Below, in pieces: positions 53,138 to 61,190 of a stretch of 64,000 nucleotides of DNA (position 1 is its first letter; each line of letters begins with the position of its first letter). This DNA is from Cyclobacteriaceae bacterium (lineage in GTDB: Bacteria; Bacteroidota; Bacteroidia; Cytophagales; Cyclobacteriaceae). Made by a program: the position numbers and the translations under genes. Below the pieces are notes generated by a model, which searched no databases, was not told where the DNA came from, and worked only from the letters and a program-made list of their open reading frames with translations. The stretch covers positions 19,203 to 83,202 of the forward strand of contig JAEUUJ010000015.1 of the NCBI GenBank assembly GCA_016786495.1, written 5' to 3'.

Positions 53138-53158
53138 GCATTCAAACGGGTTGAATGC
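53138..53158. promoter_or_regulatory. Inverted repeat overlapping the glxA-type promoter
   Basis: GCATTCAA (53138-53145) and TTGAATGC (53151-53158) are perfect inverted repeats with a 5-nt spacer. The right arm contains the -33 TTG, so a bound protein would block polymerase; likely an operator. Confidence 0.6.
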
Positions 53159-53181
53159 GACAAACTGAATACCTAGCTTTG
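53151..53181 (+). promoter_or_regulatory. Promoter of the GlxA-type regulator (TTG-N20-TAGCTTTG)
   Basis: TTG (53151-53153), 20 nt, TAGCTTTG (53174-53181), a perfect TAnnTTTG. It gives an unusually long 5' leader of about 105 nt before the ATG at 53294. Confidence 0.6.
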
Positions 53182-53293
53182 GATTACCGGCTTTGCATGC
53201 TTATGCTTGCTGTACAATTAAATTTTATGGACAAGGAGTCGCCCCTTCTTGCAAATCAGGCTTCATGTCCGCTAAACACTGATTGTTAAAACT

Positions 53294-54274
53294 ATGAAAC
53301 ACATTTCCATTTTACTTCCCCAGGGCGCAATCCTGGGAAGTATCGAAGGACCGCGACAATTGCTGTCCCAGGTAAATCAGTTCAATCAAGCCAAAGGCGA
53401 AGCGCCCTTGTTCAACATCCAGCTTGTGGGTTTCAAACGCGACATTCCCCTAAGCGGGGGAGCGTTTACGGCTCATGCGCATGTATTGATTGATGAAGTT
53501 CAGAAAACAGACCTGATCATTATTCCGGCTGTTGATGGTGATCCCGCTCAGGGCATCGAACGCAACAGGGAATTCATTCCGTGGATTAAAAAGCAGTATG
53601 ATCAGGGTGCTGAAGTGGCCAGTTTGTGTATCGGTGCATTCCTGCTGGCCGCTACCGGGTTGGGTGATGGAAAAAAGATGGCCACCCATTGGCTGGCCGA
53701 GAACCAGTTCCGCAAAATGTTCCCGCACATAACGCTGATTGCCGAAAAGATTGTCACGGATGAAGGCGGAGTGTATTCCAGCGGAGGTGCGTATTCGTAC
53801 CTGAACCTGATCTTGTACCTGATTGAAAAATACGTGAACCGCGAAACGGCCGTACTGTGTGCAAAAGTATTTGCGCTGGAGATCGATCGGGATAATCAAT
53901 CGGCCTTTATGATGTTCACCGGCACCAAAGAGCATGGCGATGAGCCGATCCGCGAAGCGCAAACGTTCATCGAGAACAACTACAAAGAGAAGATTACAGT
54001 CGACCAGCTTGCATCTATGTTTGCACTTGGCAGACGCAATCTTGAGCGCCGGTTCAAGAAAGCAACTGCGAACACAGTAGTGGAGTACATTCAGCGGGTA
54101 AAAATCGAGGCTGCAAAGATGAGCCTGGAGTCGTCAAGCGAGAATGTAAACGAAGTGATGTACAAGGTAGGCTACAACGACATCAAGGCATTCCGCACTA
54201 CGTTTAAGAAAATCACCGGCCTGTCGCCTGTGGAATATCGCAATAAATATAATGTACTGAGCGCGGTGGCGTAA
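53294..54274 (+). CDS. GlxA-type AraC-family regulator (DJ-1/PfpI domain + AraC HTH)
   Basis: 326 residues. The N-terminal DJ-1/PfpI-like domain (about 1-190) has the nucleophile-elbow sequence VASLCIGAFLLAATG with Cys112; the C-terminal AraC double helix-turn-helix is about 222-322 (ITVDQLASMFALGRRNLERRFKKATANT, then VNEVMYKVGYNDIKAFRTTFKK). The N-terminal domain is a presumed ligand sensor. Candidate regulator of the surrounding SRPBCC/DUF1801-type genes (inference from shared upstream motifs). A hairpin terminator surrounds its stop codon. Confidence 0.92.
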   Translation: MKHISILLPQGAILGSIEGPRQLLSQVNQFNQAKGEAPLFNIQLVGFKRDIPLSGGAFTAHAHVLIDEVQKTDLIIIPAVDGDPAQGIERNREFIPWIKKQYDQGAEVASLCIGAFLLAATGLGDGKKMATHWLAENQFRKMFPHITLIAEKIVTDEGGVYSSGGAYSYLNLILYLIEKYVNRETAVLCAKVFALEIDRDNQSAFMMFTGTKEHGDEPIREAQTFIENNYKEKITVDQLASMFALGRRNLERRFKKATANTVVEYIQRVKIEAAKMSLESSSENVNEVMYKVGYNDIKAFRTTFKKITGLSPVEYRNKYNVLSAVA

Positions 54275-54290
54275 CCGCGCTTTAACTTTA
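54260..54290 (+). terminator. Terminator at the stop of the GlxA-type gene
   Basis: AGCGCGGT (54260-54267) and ACCGCGCT (54274-54281) pair perfectly around a 6-nt loop holding most of the stop codon, followed by TTAACTTT. Confidence 0.65.
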
Positions 54291-54310
54291 CCTGACCTAA
54301 ACCTCCGAAT

Positions 54311-55780
54311 ATGGCTTTTGGCATTGTGCCCCGCTATTCCAGAACGGAAAAGTTCGAGAATTCGCCTGCTGAAATTTTGTTGTTGGCTGTTGAAGCCGCG
54401 AAAAGTATGGAGTGGGAGGTAAGTCACATTGCAAAAAGCAAAGTCACAGCCTACACGTCATTCTCCTTGACCTCGTGGAGCGAGCGGATCACCATCACCA
54501 TGGCCGATCAGGAACTTACGATTAAAAGTGAGAGCAATGGCAACCAGATGTTCGACTGGGGCAAGAACCGGAAAAACGTAGAGGAGTTCTTTACGAAGTT
54601 TTATGAGCTGCGGGCTTCGATGTCGCCCGAAGAACTTTCGGTCAGACAGCTTGCGCTGGAAGTGAGCGACACCCCGGCCAATGAGGTTTTCGAGACATCG
54701 CAAAGTAAGATGGGCGGCTTTCTGTCAATTTTTATCCCGACAGAGGGCTACTACGTTACACCCATCCTGGTGAACCTCAATATACTCCTGTTCATCATCA
54801 TGGTAATCACCGGGGGCGACATCTGGCTGCCCGACAATGAGACCTTGCTTGCATGGGGCGCAAACTTTCGGCCGTATACCATTAATCATCAATGGTGGCG
54901 ACTGCTTACAAGTTGTTTTCTGCACATCGGCATTCTCCATTTATTAATGAATATGTATGCCCTTGTTTACATCGGGTTGCTGCTGGAACAGCGTGTGGGT
55001 AGTGTTCGTTTTTTAGCCATATATCTTCTTACCGGTATCGCGGCCAGCGTAACAAGTTTGTACTGGAATGACCTGGTGATTGGTGCGGGTGCGTCAGGAG
55101 CAATCTTCGGGATGTATGGTTTCTTTCTGGCCATGCTCACGACCAACCTGATTGACAAAGCATCGCGCCAGGCTTTTCTAACCAGTATTATTGTTTTTGT
55201 CGGATACAATCTCGTGGGCGGCCTTCGTGGCGAAGGCGTTGACAATGCGGCTCACATCGGAGGCTTGCTGGCGGGTTTGCTTGCCGGTTACGCATGCTAC
55301 CCAAGCTTGAAAAAGTCTGATGAACCTGCGCTGAAGTTTGGAACGATTGGCGTGCTGACGGTCTTGGTAGTGGCAGGCGCTTTCCTGGTAATGAACAACT
55401 CTACTAATCCGGTTGATCTTTTTCAACAGAAGATGAATCGGATCGTAGAGCTCGAACAAAAGGCGCTTAAAGTTTATACCATGCAGGATGTCAGCGATGC
55501 TGAAATTCTTGCCGAAGTTCAGCAAAACGCAATACCGGCATGGAACGAGGCAATGCGTGTTTTGACAGAAGCCGATGCCCTCGATGTTCCGGCAAAACTT
55601 CGCGACCAGAACCATAAAATGAAAACCTATTGCAATCTCAGGCTGGAGGTTTGTAAACTCATTGTAAAAGGCATTGAGGAAGATACGGGAAGCTACCTTC
55701 CTCAAATTGAAGAACTAAACCGGCAGATTGATGTGGTTGTGGGTCAGATCATGCGTGATGCAGGCCAGACTCCGCAATAA
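54311..55780 (+). CDS. Rhomboid-family intramembrane serine protease with N-terminal and C-terminal extensions
   Basis: 489 residues. Residues 1-125 form a soluble domain of unknown fold (GIVPRYSRTEKF, then TKFYELRASMSPEELS). The rhomboid core (about 140-345) has six membrane segments, the catalytic serine in GASGAIFG (Ser262) and the histidine in NAAHIGGLLAG (His315). A further segment and a soluble helical tail of about 110 residues follow. The protease cleaves membrane-embedded substrates; targets unknown. Extended rhomboids of this form are common in Bacteroidota. Confidence 0.92.
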   Translation: MAFGIVPRYSRTEKFENSPAEILLLAVEAAKSMEWEVSHIAKSKVTAYTSFSLTSWSERITITMADQELTIKSESNGNQMFDWGKNRKNVEEFFTKFYELRASMSPEELSVRQLALEVSDTPANEVFETSQSKMGGFLSIFIPTEGYYVTPILVNLNILLFIIMVITGGDIWLPDNETLLAWGANFRPYTINHQWWRLLTSCFLHIGILHLLMNMYALVYIGLLLEQRVGSVRFLAIYLLTGIAASVTSLYWNDLVIGAGASGAIFGMYGFFLAMLTTNLIDKASRQAFLTSIIVFVGYNLVGGLRGEGVDNAAHIGGLLAGLLAGYACYPSLKKSDEPALKFGTIGVLTVLVVAGAFLVMNNSTNPVDLFQQKMNRIVELEQKALKVYTMQDVSDAEILAEVQQNAIPAWNEAMRVLTEADALDVPAKLRDQNHKMKTYCNLRLEVCKLIVKGIEEDTGSYLPQIEELNRQIDVVVGQIMRDAGQTPQ

Positions 55781-55793
55781 TACCCGCTAATCG

Positions 55794-55801
55794 TATTTTT
55801 G
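55794..55801 (+). promoter_or_regulatory. -7 element (TATTTTTG) abutting the GNAT gene
   Basis: Exact TAnnTTTG ending 3 bp before the ATG at 55805; transcription should start at or near the A of ATG. Confidence 0.45.
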
Positions 55802-55804
55802 AAA

Positions 55805-56269
55805 ATGCTTAACGCTGTCAAAATCCGAAAAGCAACCCCGGCCGACAAGCCAACCCTGCTTCAGTTTGAGCAAGGAGTAGTGGAAGCCGAACGGCCCTAC
55901 GATCCAACCCTCACGCGCAAAGACACAGTCTATTACGATATCGATGAGATGATCCGGGCACCGCACATCGAATTGCTGGTAGCGGAAGTAAACGGTGAAT
56001 TGGCCGGCTGCGGCTATGCGCGCATCGAGACGTCAAAGCTATATTTACAACACCGGCAACATGCTTACCTGGGGTTTATGTATGTGAAGCCCGAATTCCG
56101 CGGCAGGGGAATCAATCAAAAGATCATGGAGGGATTAACAACGTGGTCGCTCGGGCAGGGCGTTCACGAACTCAGGCTGGAAGTGTACGTACAAAACGAA
56201 TCGGCTATTAAAGCATACGAAAAGATCGGCTTCATCCGCCACATGTATGAGATGCGGAAACCTGTTTGA
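55805..56269 (+). CDS. GNAT-family N-acetyltransferase
   Basis: 154 residues from the ATG at 55805. The acetyl-CoA-binding motif is YLGFMYVKPEFRGRGINQKIMEGL (R/Q-x-x-G-x-G/A form RGRGIN), followed by HELRLEVYVQNESAIKAYEKIGF, the standard motif B. Acetyl acceptor unknown. The transcript is predicted to be leaderless. Confidence 0.9.
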   Translation: MLNAVKIRKATPADKPTLLQFEQGVVEAERPYDPTLTRKDTVYYDIDEMIRAPHIELLVAEVNGELAGCGYARIETSKLYLQHRQHAYLGFMYVKPEFRGRGINQKIMEGLTTWSLGQGVHELRLEVYVQNESAIKAYEKIGFIRHMYEMRKPV

Positions 56270-56317
56270 GAAGTAGATAGTATGGGTTAATCGTGACTGC
56301 TCTTAATGCTGATACCG

Positions 56318-56360
56318 CTACTAACGTTAATGATTAATTACTAAGGACTTTGACTACTGG
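56318..56360. repeat. Degenerate heptad array (TAA-phased), after the GNAT gene
   Basis: TAA recurs at 56322, 56328, 56335 and 56342 (steps 6, 7, 7), followed by GGACTTT, GACTACT. Begins about 50 bp after the GNAT stop and ends just before the next gene. Confidence 0.55.
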
Positions 56361-56368
56361 GATACACT

Positions 56369-57250
56369 ATGAAATACATTTTTCCACTTGCGCTCATCGT
56401 TTTATTGATCACCTTGTTTTGCTGCAGCGATAAAAGGGCGGTTGAGATTCCATATCCGATGCCGTTGCCCGATAGCACCGCACGTGTTTTTCTGCCGGGG
56501 ATTGTTTCCAGCGACTCGTTTGATTTCAACGCCTGCTTTTCAGCCGATGGCAAATCCTATTACTTCACACGCAACGAGAATGACCGCACGCTCATTTATA
56601 TGATCCGGCATGACGGAAAGGAGTGGAGTGCACCGCAGCGCACGTCTTTTACCGACACCGCCTGGTCGCAAGCCGACCCCGCTTTCGCGCCCGATGGCAG
56701 TTTGTATTTCATTTCCAACCGCCCGAAAGATGCGACCGATACGCTGCGCGACTTCGACATCTGGTTCAGCAAACCGCTTCCGAATGGCGAGTGGTCGGCA
56801 CCCGAGAACTTCAAAGCCATCAACTCCGACAGCAACGAATACTACATGTCGTTCACTGCAACCGGTAATGTGTATTTCGGATCATCGCGCACTGGCAGCA
56901 AAGGCCAGGAGGATATCTATGTAAGCCGGTTTGAAAATGGCGCGTACACAACACCCGAAAACCTGGGCGATGCCATCAACACCGATAAGGCCGAGTTCGA
57001 TCCGTTTATCACGCACGATGAGAAACTGCTTATCTTTGCTTCGTCCAACCGCGGGGATGGTTTGGGCGGAGCGGATTTGTATTATTCACGATTTGAAAAC
57101 GGTGCGTGGACCAAAGCCGAAAACCTGGGCAACCACATCAACACCGCTACGCGCGACTTTTGTCCCTATATCTCGCCTGACGCCAGATATTTCTTCTTCA
57201 GCAGCAACCGTGATGTGAAATGGATTACGGTCGAAGCGTTAAACCGGTAA
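56369..57250 (+). CDS. PD40 (TolB/WD40-like) beta-propeller lipoprotein
   Basis: 293 residues. Short signal with lipobox (ITLFCC). The mature part has PD40 repeats: FNACFSADGKSYYFTRNEN, ADPAFAPDGSLYFISNRP, YYMSFTATGNVYFGSSRTG, FDPFITHDEKLLIFASSNR, FCPYISPDARYFFFSSNRD. The repeat ending in S-S-N-R is that of OmpA-linked and TolB-like propellers. Presumably bound to the outer membrane; ligand unknown. Confidence 0.9.
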   Translation: MKYIFPLALIVLLITLFCCSDKRAVEIPYPMPLPDSTARVFLPGIVSSDSFDFNACFSADGKSYYFTRNENDRTLIYMIRHDGKEWSAPQRTSFTDTAWSQADPAFAPDGSLYFISNRPKDATDTLRDFDIWFSKPLPNGEWSAPENFKAINSDSNEYYMSFTATGNVYFGSSRTGSKGQEDIYVSRFENGAYTTPENLGDAINTDKAEFDPFITHDEKLLIFASSNRGDGLGGADLYYSRFENGAWTKAENLGNHINTATRDFCPYISPDARYFFFSSNRDVKWITVEALNR

Positions 57251-57267
57251 TCGTATATCCGCGATTC

Positions 57268-57320
57268 GGAATCTAAAATCTCACGTCTAACGTCTGGAGT
57301 TCCAACGCCAACCTCCAACT
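57268..57320. repeat. Heptad array C
   Basis: NTCT at exact 7-nt steps (57271, 57278, 57285, 57292), then CCAAC at 57302, 57308 and 57315. Starts 18 bp after the PD40 gene's stop. Confidence 0.7.
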
Positions 57321-57401
57321 TCGAATCACAGCCCTCGCTGACACCGCGATGGCCGGTTTTGTCGTGCCGAAATTGTTAACCTGCACGTTTACAACCGGGT
57401 T

Positions 57402-58427
57402 ATGATGTTCCGAACTATGCTGCTGGTTGCGTTGGTGTTGATCGCAGACCACGTTAATGCCCAGAAAATCAAACTCAATCAGGCCAATGCAGAAATCAGG
57501 CGTGGCCTCGTGCCGACAGCAGAAGATGCCGGCTTTAAATCGTACCGAATCGTTACCAAAACCGACACCATAAACTTCTATACTTATCAGAAGCCGGGTA
57601 CAACACCAAACTCCGTATACATGGAACTACCCGGAACAAATGCGCAGGCCGTTTACACATGGCACAAGGATACCGACAGTACTTACTGGTTTAGTTCGCT
57701 TACCCGCTTCGACTTTTCATTCATGCCCGACAATTTCCTGTTTGTGATTGTCGCCAAGCCCGGTTTTGAATTCTTCGGTGATCCGCAAAAATTCCCGACT
57801 GCATATTGGAAGAAGACTTCCCTGCACGACCGTGTAATGCGCGCAGATGCTGCACTGCGATACATTCAGAAACATGTGTTGAAGAAGCCCGGGCGAACGG
57901 TGGTGTTTGGATACTCCGAAGGGTTTTATGTCGCGGCAAAACTCGCTACCGTAAACAAGTCAATTACACATCTTGGCATCGGGGGTGGGGGTGGCCACAT
58001 CGACTTCTATGATTTTGTGCTCGACAACCTCAAGGCGTACACCGCAGGCGAGCTGGTTGCTGATTCGGTTGCAAACAGAAGCGAACGGATTATAAGCAGT
58101 TTAAAAGAGATCATGGCCGACCCGGAGTCCACACGCATGACGGGCGGCTACACCGTGAAACGCTGGGCTTCGTTTGCTGAGCCACCGCTCGAAAGTCTCG
58201 TGAAATTAAACATCCCGATTTACCAGGTTCATGGTATTAACGATGAAAGTACTCCGGTAGAAAGCGCATACCTCGTTCCCGTTGAATTCGCGCGACTGCG
58301 TAAAACCAATCTCACATTTAAGCTGTACCCCACCGACCACTCGCTGCGGGAGTATCGTTCAAGTGGTACCGAAGTCAATCACTGGGATGAAATGATGCGC
58401 GACTTTTTTAAATGGGTTATGAAGTGA
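57402..58427 (+). CDS. Secreted alpha/beta-hydrolase-like protein
   Basis: 341 residues. Signal peptide about 1-20 (ending DHVNA). The nucleophile elbow is GYSEG (170-174, Ser172) in an intact strand-turn-helix (TVVFGYSEGFYVAAKLA); QVHGINDESTP gives a candidate acid and PTDHSLREY a candidate histidine. Probable periplasmic or surface esterase or peptidase; substrate unknown. The next gene begins close by in the same direction. Confidence 0.8.
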   Translation: MMFRTMLLVALVLIADHVNAQKIKLNQANAEIRRGLVPTAEDAGFKSYRIVTKTDTINFYTYQKPGTTPNSVYMELPGTNAQAVYTWHKDTDSTYWFSSLTRFDFSFMPDNFLFVIVAKPGFEFFGDPQKFPTAYWKKTSLHDRVMRADAALRYIQKHVLKKPGRTVVFGYSEGFYVAAKLATVNKSITHLGIGGGGGHIDFYDFVLDNLKAYTAGELVADSVANRSERIISSLKEIMADPESTRMTGGYTVKRWASFAEPPLESLVKLNIPIYQVHGINDESTPVESAYLVPVEFARLRKTNLTFKLYPTDHSLREYRSSGTEVNHWDEMMRDFFKWVMK

Positions 58428-58503
58428 TTAAGACTTCCGATTCATGACGACTGTAACCCAAATTCCCGTTTTGCAGTTTAATCACCCATCGGGTTACATA
58501 CTC

Positions 58504-59637
58504 ATGCAACGCCACGTACAAATCGCCTTTTGCTTTTTCCTGATTCTGCAGGGTTCGCTTCCAATGTACAGCCAGCAGCCATTCACCATTTTGGGTTCCG
58601 GAGACAGGCTTCAAACGGGCGACTCAATTTTTCTTTCCTACAAGCAGCACGGCAAGTATGTTTTACAGGTCACCACAGTAAACGATAAAAGATTTGCGTT
58701 TACCGGTCACGTAGCTGAATTGGTAAAAGCCAACCTTTATCGAAATGAAAATCCTGAAAAGGTTAATCTGATTACCGAAAGCGTGCAACTCTACCTGGAG
58801 TCCGGAGTTTCGCGCGTAGATTATCGCCATGCTGCAGGAGAAGCTGTGGTAAGCGGTACTCGCCTCAACGACACATTGCAATTGCTGCAGAACGAATTAA
58901 TTGGCCTCGTGCAACAGCGAATGCGAATCAAAGATCCTGACTACTTCACGGAAGTGGAAAGACGTGATACGGCCTTGGTTAGACGGAACAAGTCGGAGCT
59001 TGAGAGAATCTTCTATTCAGAGGCTGATATAAAACTGGCTTTCGCGGCCCGGTATCCGAAGTCTTACGTAAGTTTGGATGTGTTGCATGAACTGTCGAGA
59101 CTAAATTCGTATATCTTTAAAATTGAAGATTTGTTTTCCAGGCTACCGGAACACTTAAGGCAAACGCAAACAGGTGTAGTCATCCGCGAACGGATACAAA
59201 AAAAGAAGCAGGTATTACCAGGTGTTAAAGCAGTTGACTTCACGCTGCCCGACAACCACAACAACCTGATTAAGTTCTCATCGTTCACGGGTAGATATGT
59301 GCTGCTGGATTTCTGGGCATCGTGGTGCGGCCCCTGTCGGGAAGAGCACCCCAATCTTAAACTGCTTTATGAACGCTACAAAAATAACGGTCTTGTCATT
59401 GTAAGCGTGTCGCTCGACACCGACAAGCAGAAATGGCTGCGGGCTATTGAAAAAGATGGTTTGATGTGGCCCCAACTTTCTGATTTGAAAGGAAACCAGA
59501 GTCATGTTTATCTTGCCTACGGCATTACATCAATCCCCGCTAACTTTTTGATTAATCCCGATGGCGAGGTAGTTGCAAAAGATATGAAAGGAGATGCGCT
59601 GAAAAACGAGCTATCCAGGATATTCCCGAAAGAGTGA
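58504..59637 (+). CDS. TlpA-family thioredoxin-like protein with DUF4369 N-terminus
   Basis: 377 residues from the ATG at 58504, which gives a normal signal peptide (MQRHVQIAFCFFLILQG); an upstream ATG at 58444 adds 20 residues. The N-terminal half is of DUF4369 type; the C-terminal TlpA/AhpC-TSA domain has VLLDFWASWCGPCREE with the redox pair Cys275/Cys278 and YGITSIPANFLINPDG with the cis-proline. Periplasmic thiol-disulfide exchange, as in cytochrome maturation or oxidative-stress defence. Confidence 0.9.
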   Translation: MQRHVQIAFCFFLILQGSLPMYSQQPFTILGSGDRLQTGDSIFLSYKQHGKYVLQVTTVNDKRFAFTGHVAELVKANLYRNENPEKVNLITESVQLYLESGVSRVDYRHAAGEAVVSGTRLNDTLQLLQNELIGLVQQRMRIKDPDYFTEVERRDTALVRRNKSELERIFYSEADIKLAFAARYPKSYVSLDVLHELSRLNSYIFKIEDLFSRLPEHLRQTQTGVVIRERIQKKKQVLPGVKAVDFTLPDNHNNLIKFSSFTGRYVLLDFWASWCGPCREEHPNLKLLYERYKNNGLVIVSVSLDTDKQKWLRAIEKDGLMWPQLSDLKGNQSHVYLAYGITSIPANFLINPDGEVVAKDMKGDALKNELSRIFPKE

Positions 59638-59676
59638 ATGTATGCAGATCTAATCTACCAAGTTCAAATTTCATAG

Positions 59677-59725
59677 TTGAACCTGAAACCTTCCAGCATC
59701 TAGCTCCCAACCAGGAATTTCCAAC
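59677..59725. repeat. Heptad array D
   Basis: Seven exact heptads: TTGAACC, TGAAACC, TTCCAGC, ATCTAGC, TCCCAAC, CAGGAAT, TTCCAAC. Six of seven end in C. Located 40 bp after the TlpA stop. Confidence 0.8.
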
Positions 59726-59825
59726 CACGTTCGATTCTCGCCGGTATTTTTTTGGTTCGAAGTATACTTGGAGGCCTCACGGTATTTCTGAGAATACGTT
59801 TTGGTAAGTGCAGCAGGGCTGACCT

Positions 59826-60044
59826 CCACGAACAGCGCGGCGCAAATCGAGGGCAGTGTGGTGGCAACGCGGCTAGCAGCGGGGAGATGCGCAGTGTTCG
59901 TGGTGCATTTTTCTTTTGTTACTTTTCTTTTGGGCAAGCAAAAGAAAAGTAAGATTGCCCTTCCTGATACAAAAGAGTTATTGATTAACTCTCCACCATT
60001 CTCCCCAGCATTTTTCGGTTCTTTTGTGGCAATGACAAAAGAAC
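59826..60044. repeat. Hairpin-rich probable interspersed element
   Basis: CCACGAACA (59826-59834) pairs with TGTTCGTGG (59895-59903). A 14-bp perfect stem, TTACTTTTCTTTTG/CAAAAGAAAAGTAA (59919-59932, 59939-59952), has a 6-nt loop. A third, GTTCTTTTGT/ACAAAAGAAC (60018-60027, 60035-60044), has a 7-nt loop. The regular structure without a coding frame suggests a non-coding mobile or structural repeat (inference). Confidence 0.5.
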
Positions 60045-60060
60045 AGAGTGGACTCTGCCC

Positions 60061-60117
60061 TCCAACCAGAAACCTAAAATCTTCAACCGAAATCTTGAAT
60101 CCGAAATCACAAATCTC
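60061..60117. repeat. Heptad array E
   Basis: TCCAACC, AGAAACC, then AAATCTT, a 6-nt step, AAATCTT, GAATCCG, AAATCAC, AAATCTC. It runs into the first two bases of the convergent gene's stop codon (60116-60118). Confidence 0.8.
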
Positions 60118-61078
60118 ACAACGTATCTTCAGCCTCCAGCTTTTTAATTTGGATCAACTGAAATCTTCGTTCTTCAATGATCGTGTCAAGCCGGTCGAAA
60201 AGCTTGTCCATCTTTTCCGTAGGAACGATCAGATTTGAAATATGCAATTGCATTTTATCTTTTCTAACGAGTGTAGTGTATTCAAAGTCACTCCACGGTG
60301 CATTGGTTTTATTGATCGTTACCACACGTTTCACGAAGTCTGTTTTATTGAAAACTTCCTTGCCTCCCGGAAACGTGATGATGAACGTATTGTCCTGTTT
60401 GCGGAAGTAGACTTTCCAGCCTCTGTTTTTATTGATGTGGTTGATGGTGAGGATAACGGCCGGTGCGGCCAGTGCCAGTAACATGGCTTGAAAAATGAGT
60501 AACAGAGGCAGGTTTGCGTTTTTGGGAAGAATCAGAAACAGGAATATTACGCCTCCGATGATGCCTAAGGACATAAACAGCTTGTTAAAAACTCTCCAAA
60601 ACGTTATCGTAAACACGTACTTGTCCTGAATAACCTCACGCGAATTTCGGCTTTTAAGCTTGACGAAATAGTCCATCAGGTCAATGAGCCAAAGTGTTTT
60701 ATGATGGTGTTCGGCAGCCTTCAGCAGAGTTCGCAGTGAATCCCGTTCGCCGTGATCAAACAACCGGATCAACTCAAACACGTGGTCATAACCTTTAATG
60801 ATCGATGTTCGGGACGACCGCCATACGTTACGCTCCATGAAATACACCACAAACTGGTCTTCTTCCGCCCAAAAGAGTGAAAGAATGTCGTTTTTGGAAT
60901 TTCTCAGGCGGATTGAGGGGTTCGCATGTTGCTCAATTAGAGTAGAAGATTTAAGTGTTTCGTTCACCCAGTCGAACCGCCTAACCTCTTCAATCGCTTC
61001 CGCCAGCGTCACACTTTGCTCGTCTGTGTATTCATCGATCTCAAACTCCGGAAACTGTTTTCGTAATGCTAAGCCCAT
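60116..61078 (-). CDS. Membrane protein of unknown function
   Basis: 320 residues. A soluble N-terminal part (about 1-160) has no recognised domain (EFEIDEYTDEQSVTLAEAIEE; FVVYFMERNVWRSS). Two membrane segments follow (about 170-186 and 190-215, VFNKLFMSLGIIGGVIFLFLI and LLLIFQAMLLALAAPAVILT), then a C-terminal cytosolic domain (YFRKQDNTFIITFPGG). Immune- or stress-type roles cannot be claimed. Flanked on both sides by heptad arrays E and F. Confidence 0.75.
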   Translation of the reverse strand: MGLALRKQFPEFEIDEYTDEQSVTLAEAIEEVRRFDWVNETLKSSTLIEQHANPSIRLRNSKNDILSLFWAEEDQFVVYFMERNVWRSSRTSIIKGYDHVFELIRLFDHGERDSLRTLLKAAEHHHKTLWLIDLMDYFVKLKSRNSREVIQDKYVFTITFWRVFNKLFMSLGIIGGVIFLFLILPKNANLPLLLIFQAMLLALAAPAVILTINHINKNRGWKVYFRKQDNTFIITFPGGKEVFNKTDFVKRVVTINKTNAPWSDFEYTTLVRKDKMQLHISNLIVPTEKMDKLFDRLDTIIEERRFQLIQIKKLEAEDTL

Positions 61079-61091
61079 AGATGCATAAAGT

Positions 61092-61190
61092 TAATCCCGA
61101 AATCTTGAATCTGAAATCCCAAATTCGAAATCTGAAATTTCACTACTAACTACTACCTACTAACTACTAACTACTACCTACTACCTACGC
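61092..61190. repeat. Heptad array F (13 consecutive exact heptads)
   Basis: 61100-61141: AAATCTT, GAATCTG, AAATCCC, AAATTCG, AAATCTG, AAATTTC. 61142-61190: ACTACTA x2, CCTACTA, ACTACTA x2, CCTACTA, CCTACGC. The phase does not change when unit type changes. The stop codon of the DUF4386 gene (61185-61187) is in the last unit. Confidence 0.92.

Larger units (their letters stand above)
59638..60115. other. Gene-free 478-bp gap: two heptad arrays flanking a hairpin-rich element
   Basis: No supportable gene. Heptad array D (59677-59725) lies after the TlpA gene, array E (60061-60117) lies at the 3' end of the convergent gene, and between them is a hairpin-rich stretch: inverted repeats at 59826-59834/59895-59903, a perfect 14-bp hairpin (59919-59952) and a perfect 10-bp hairpin (60018-60044). 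Open frames here are short and unlike any family. Confidence 0.7.

Noticed and set aside
59801-60238. 145-aa ORF in the gap after the TlpA gene
   Set aside because: It crosses hairpins, heptad array E and the 3' end of the convergent gene; no domain and no promoter.
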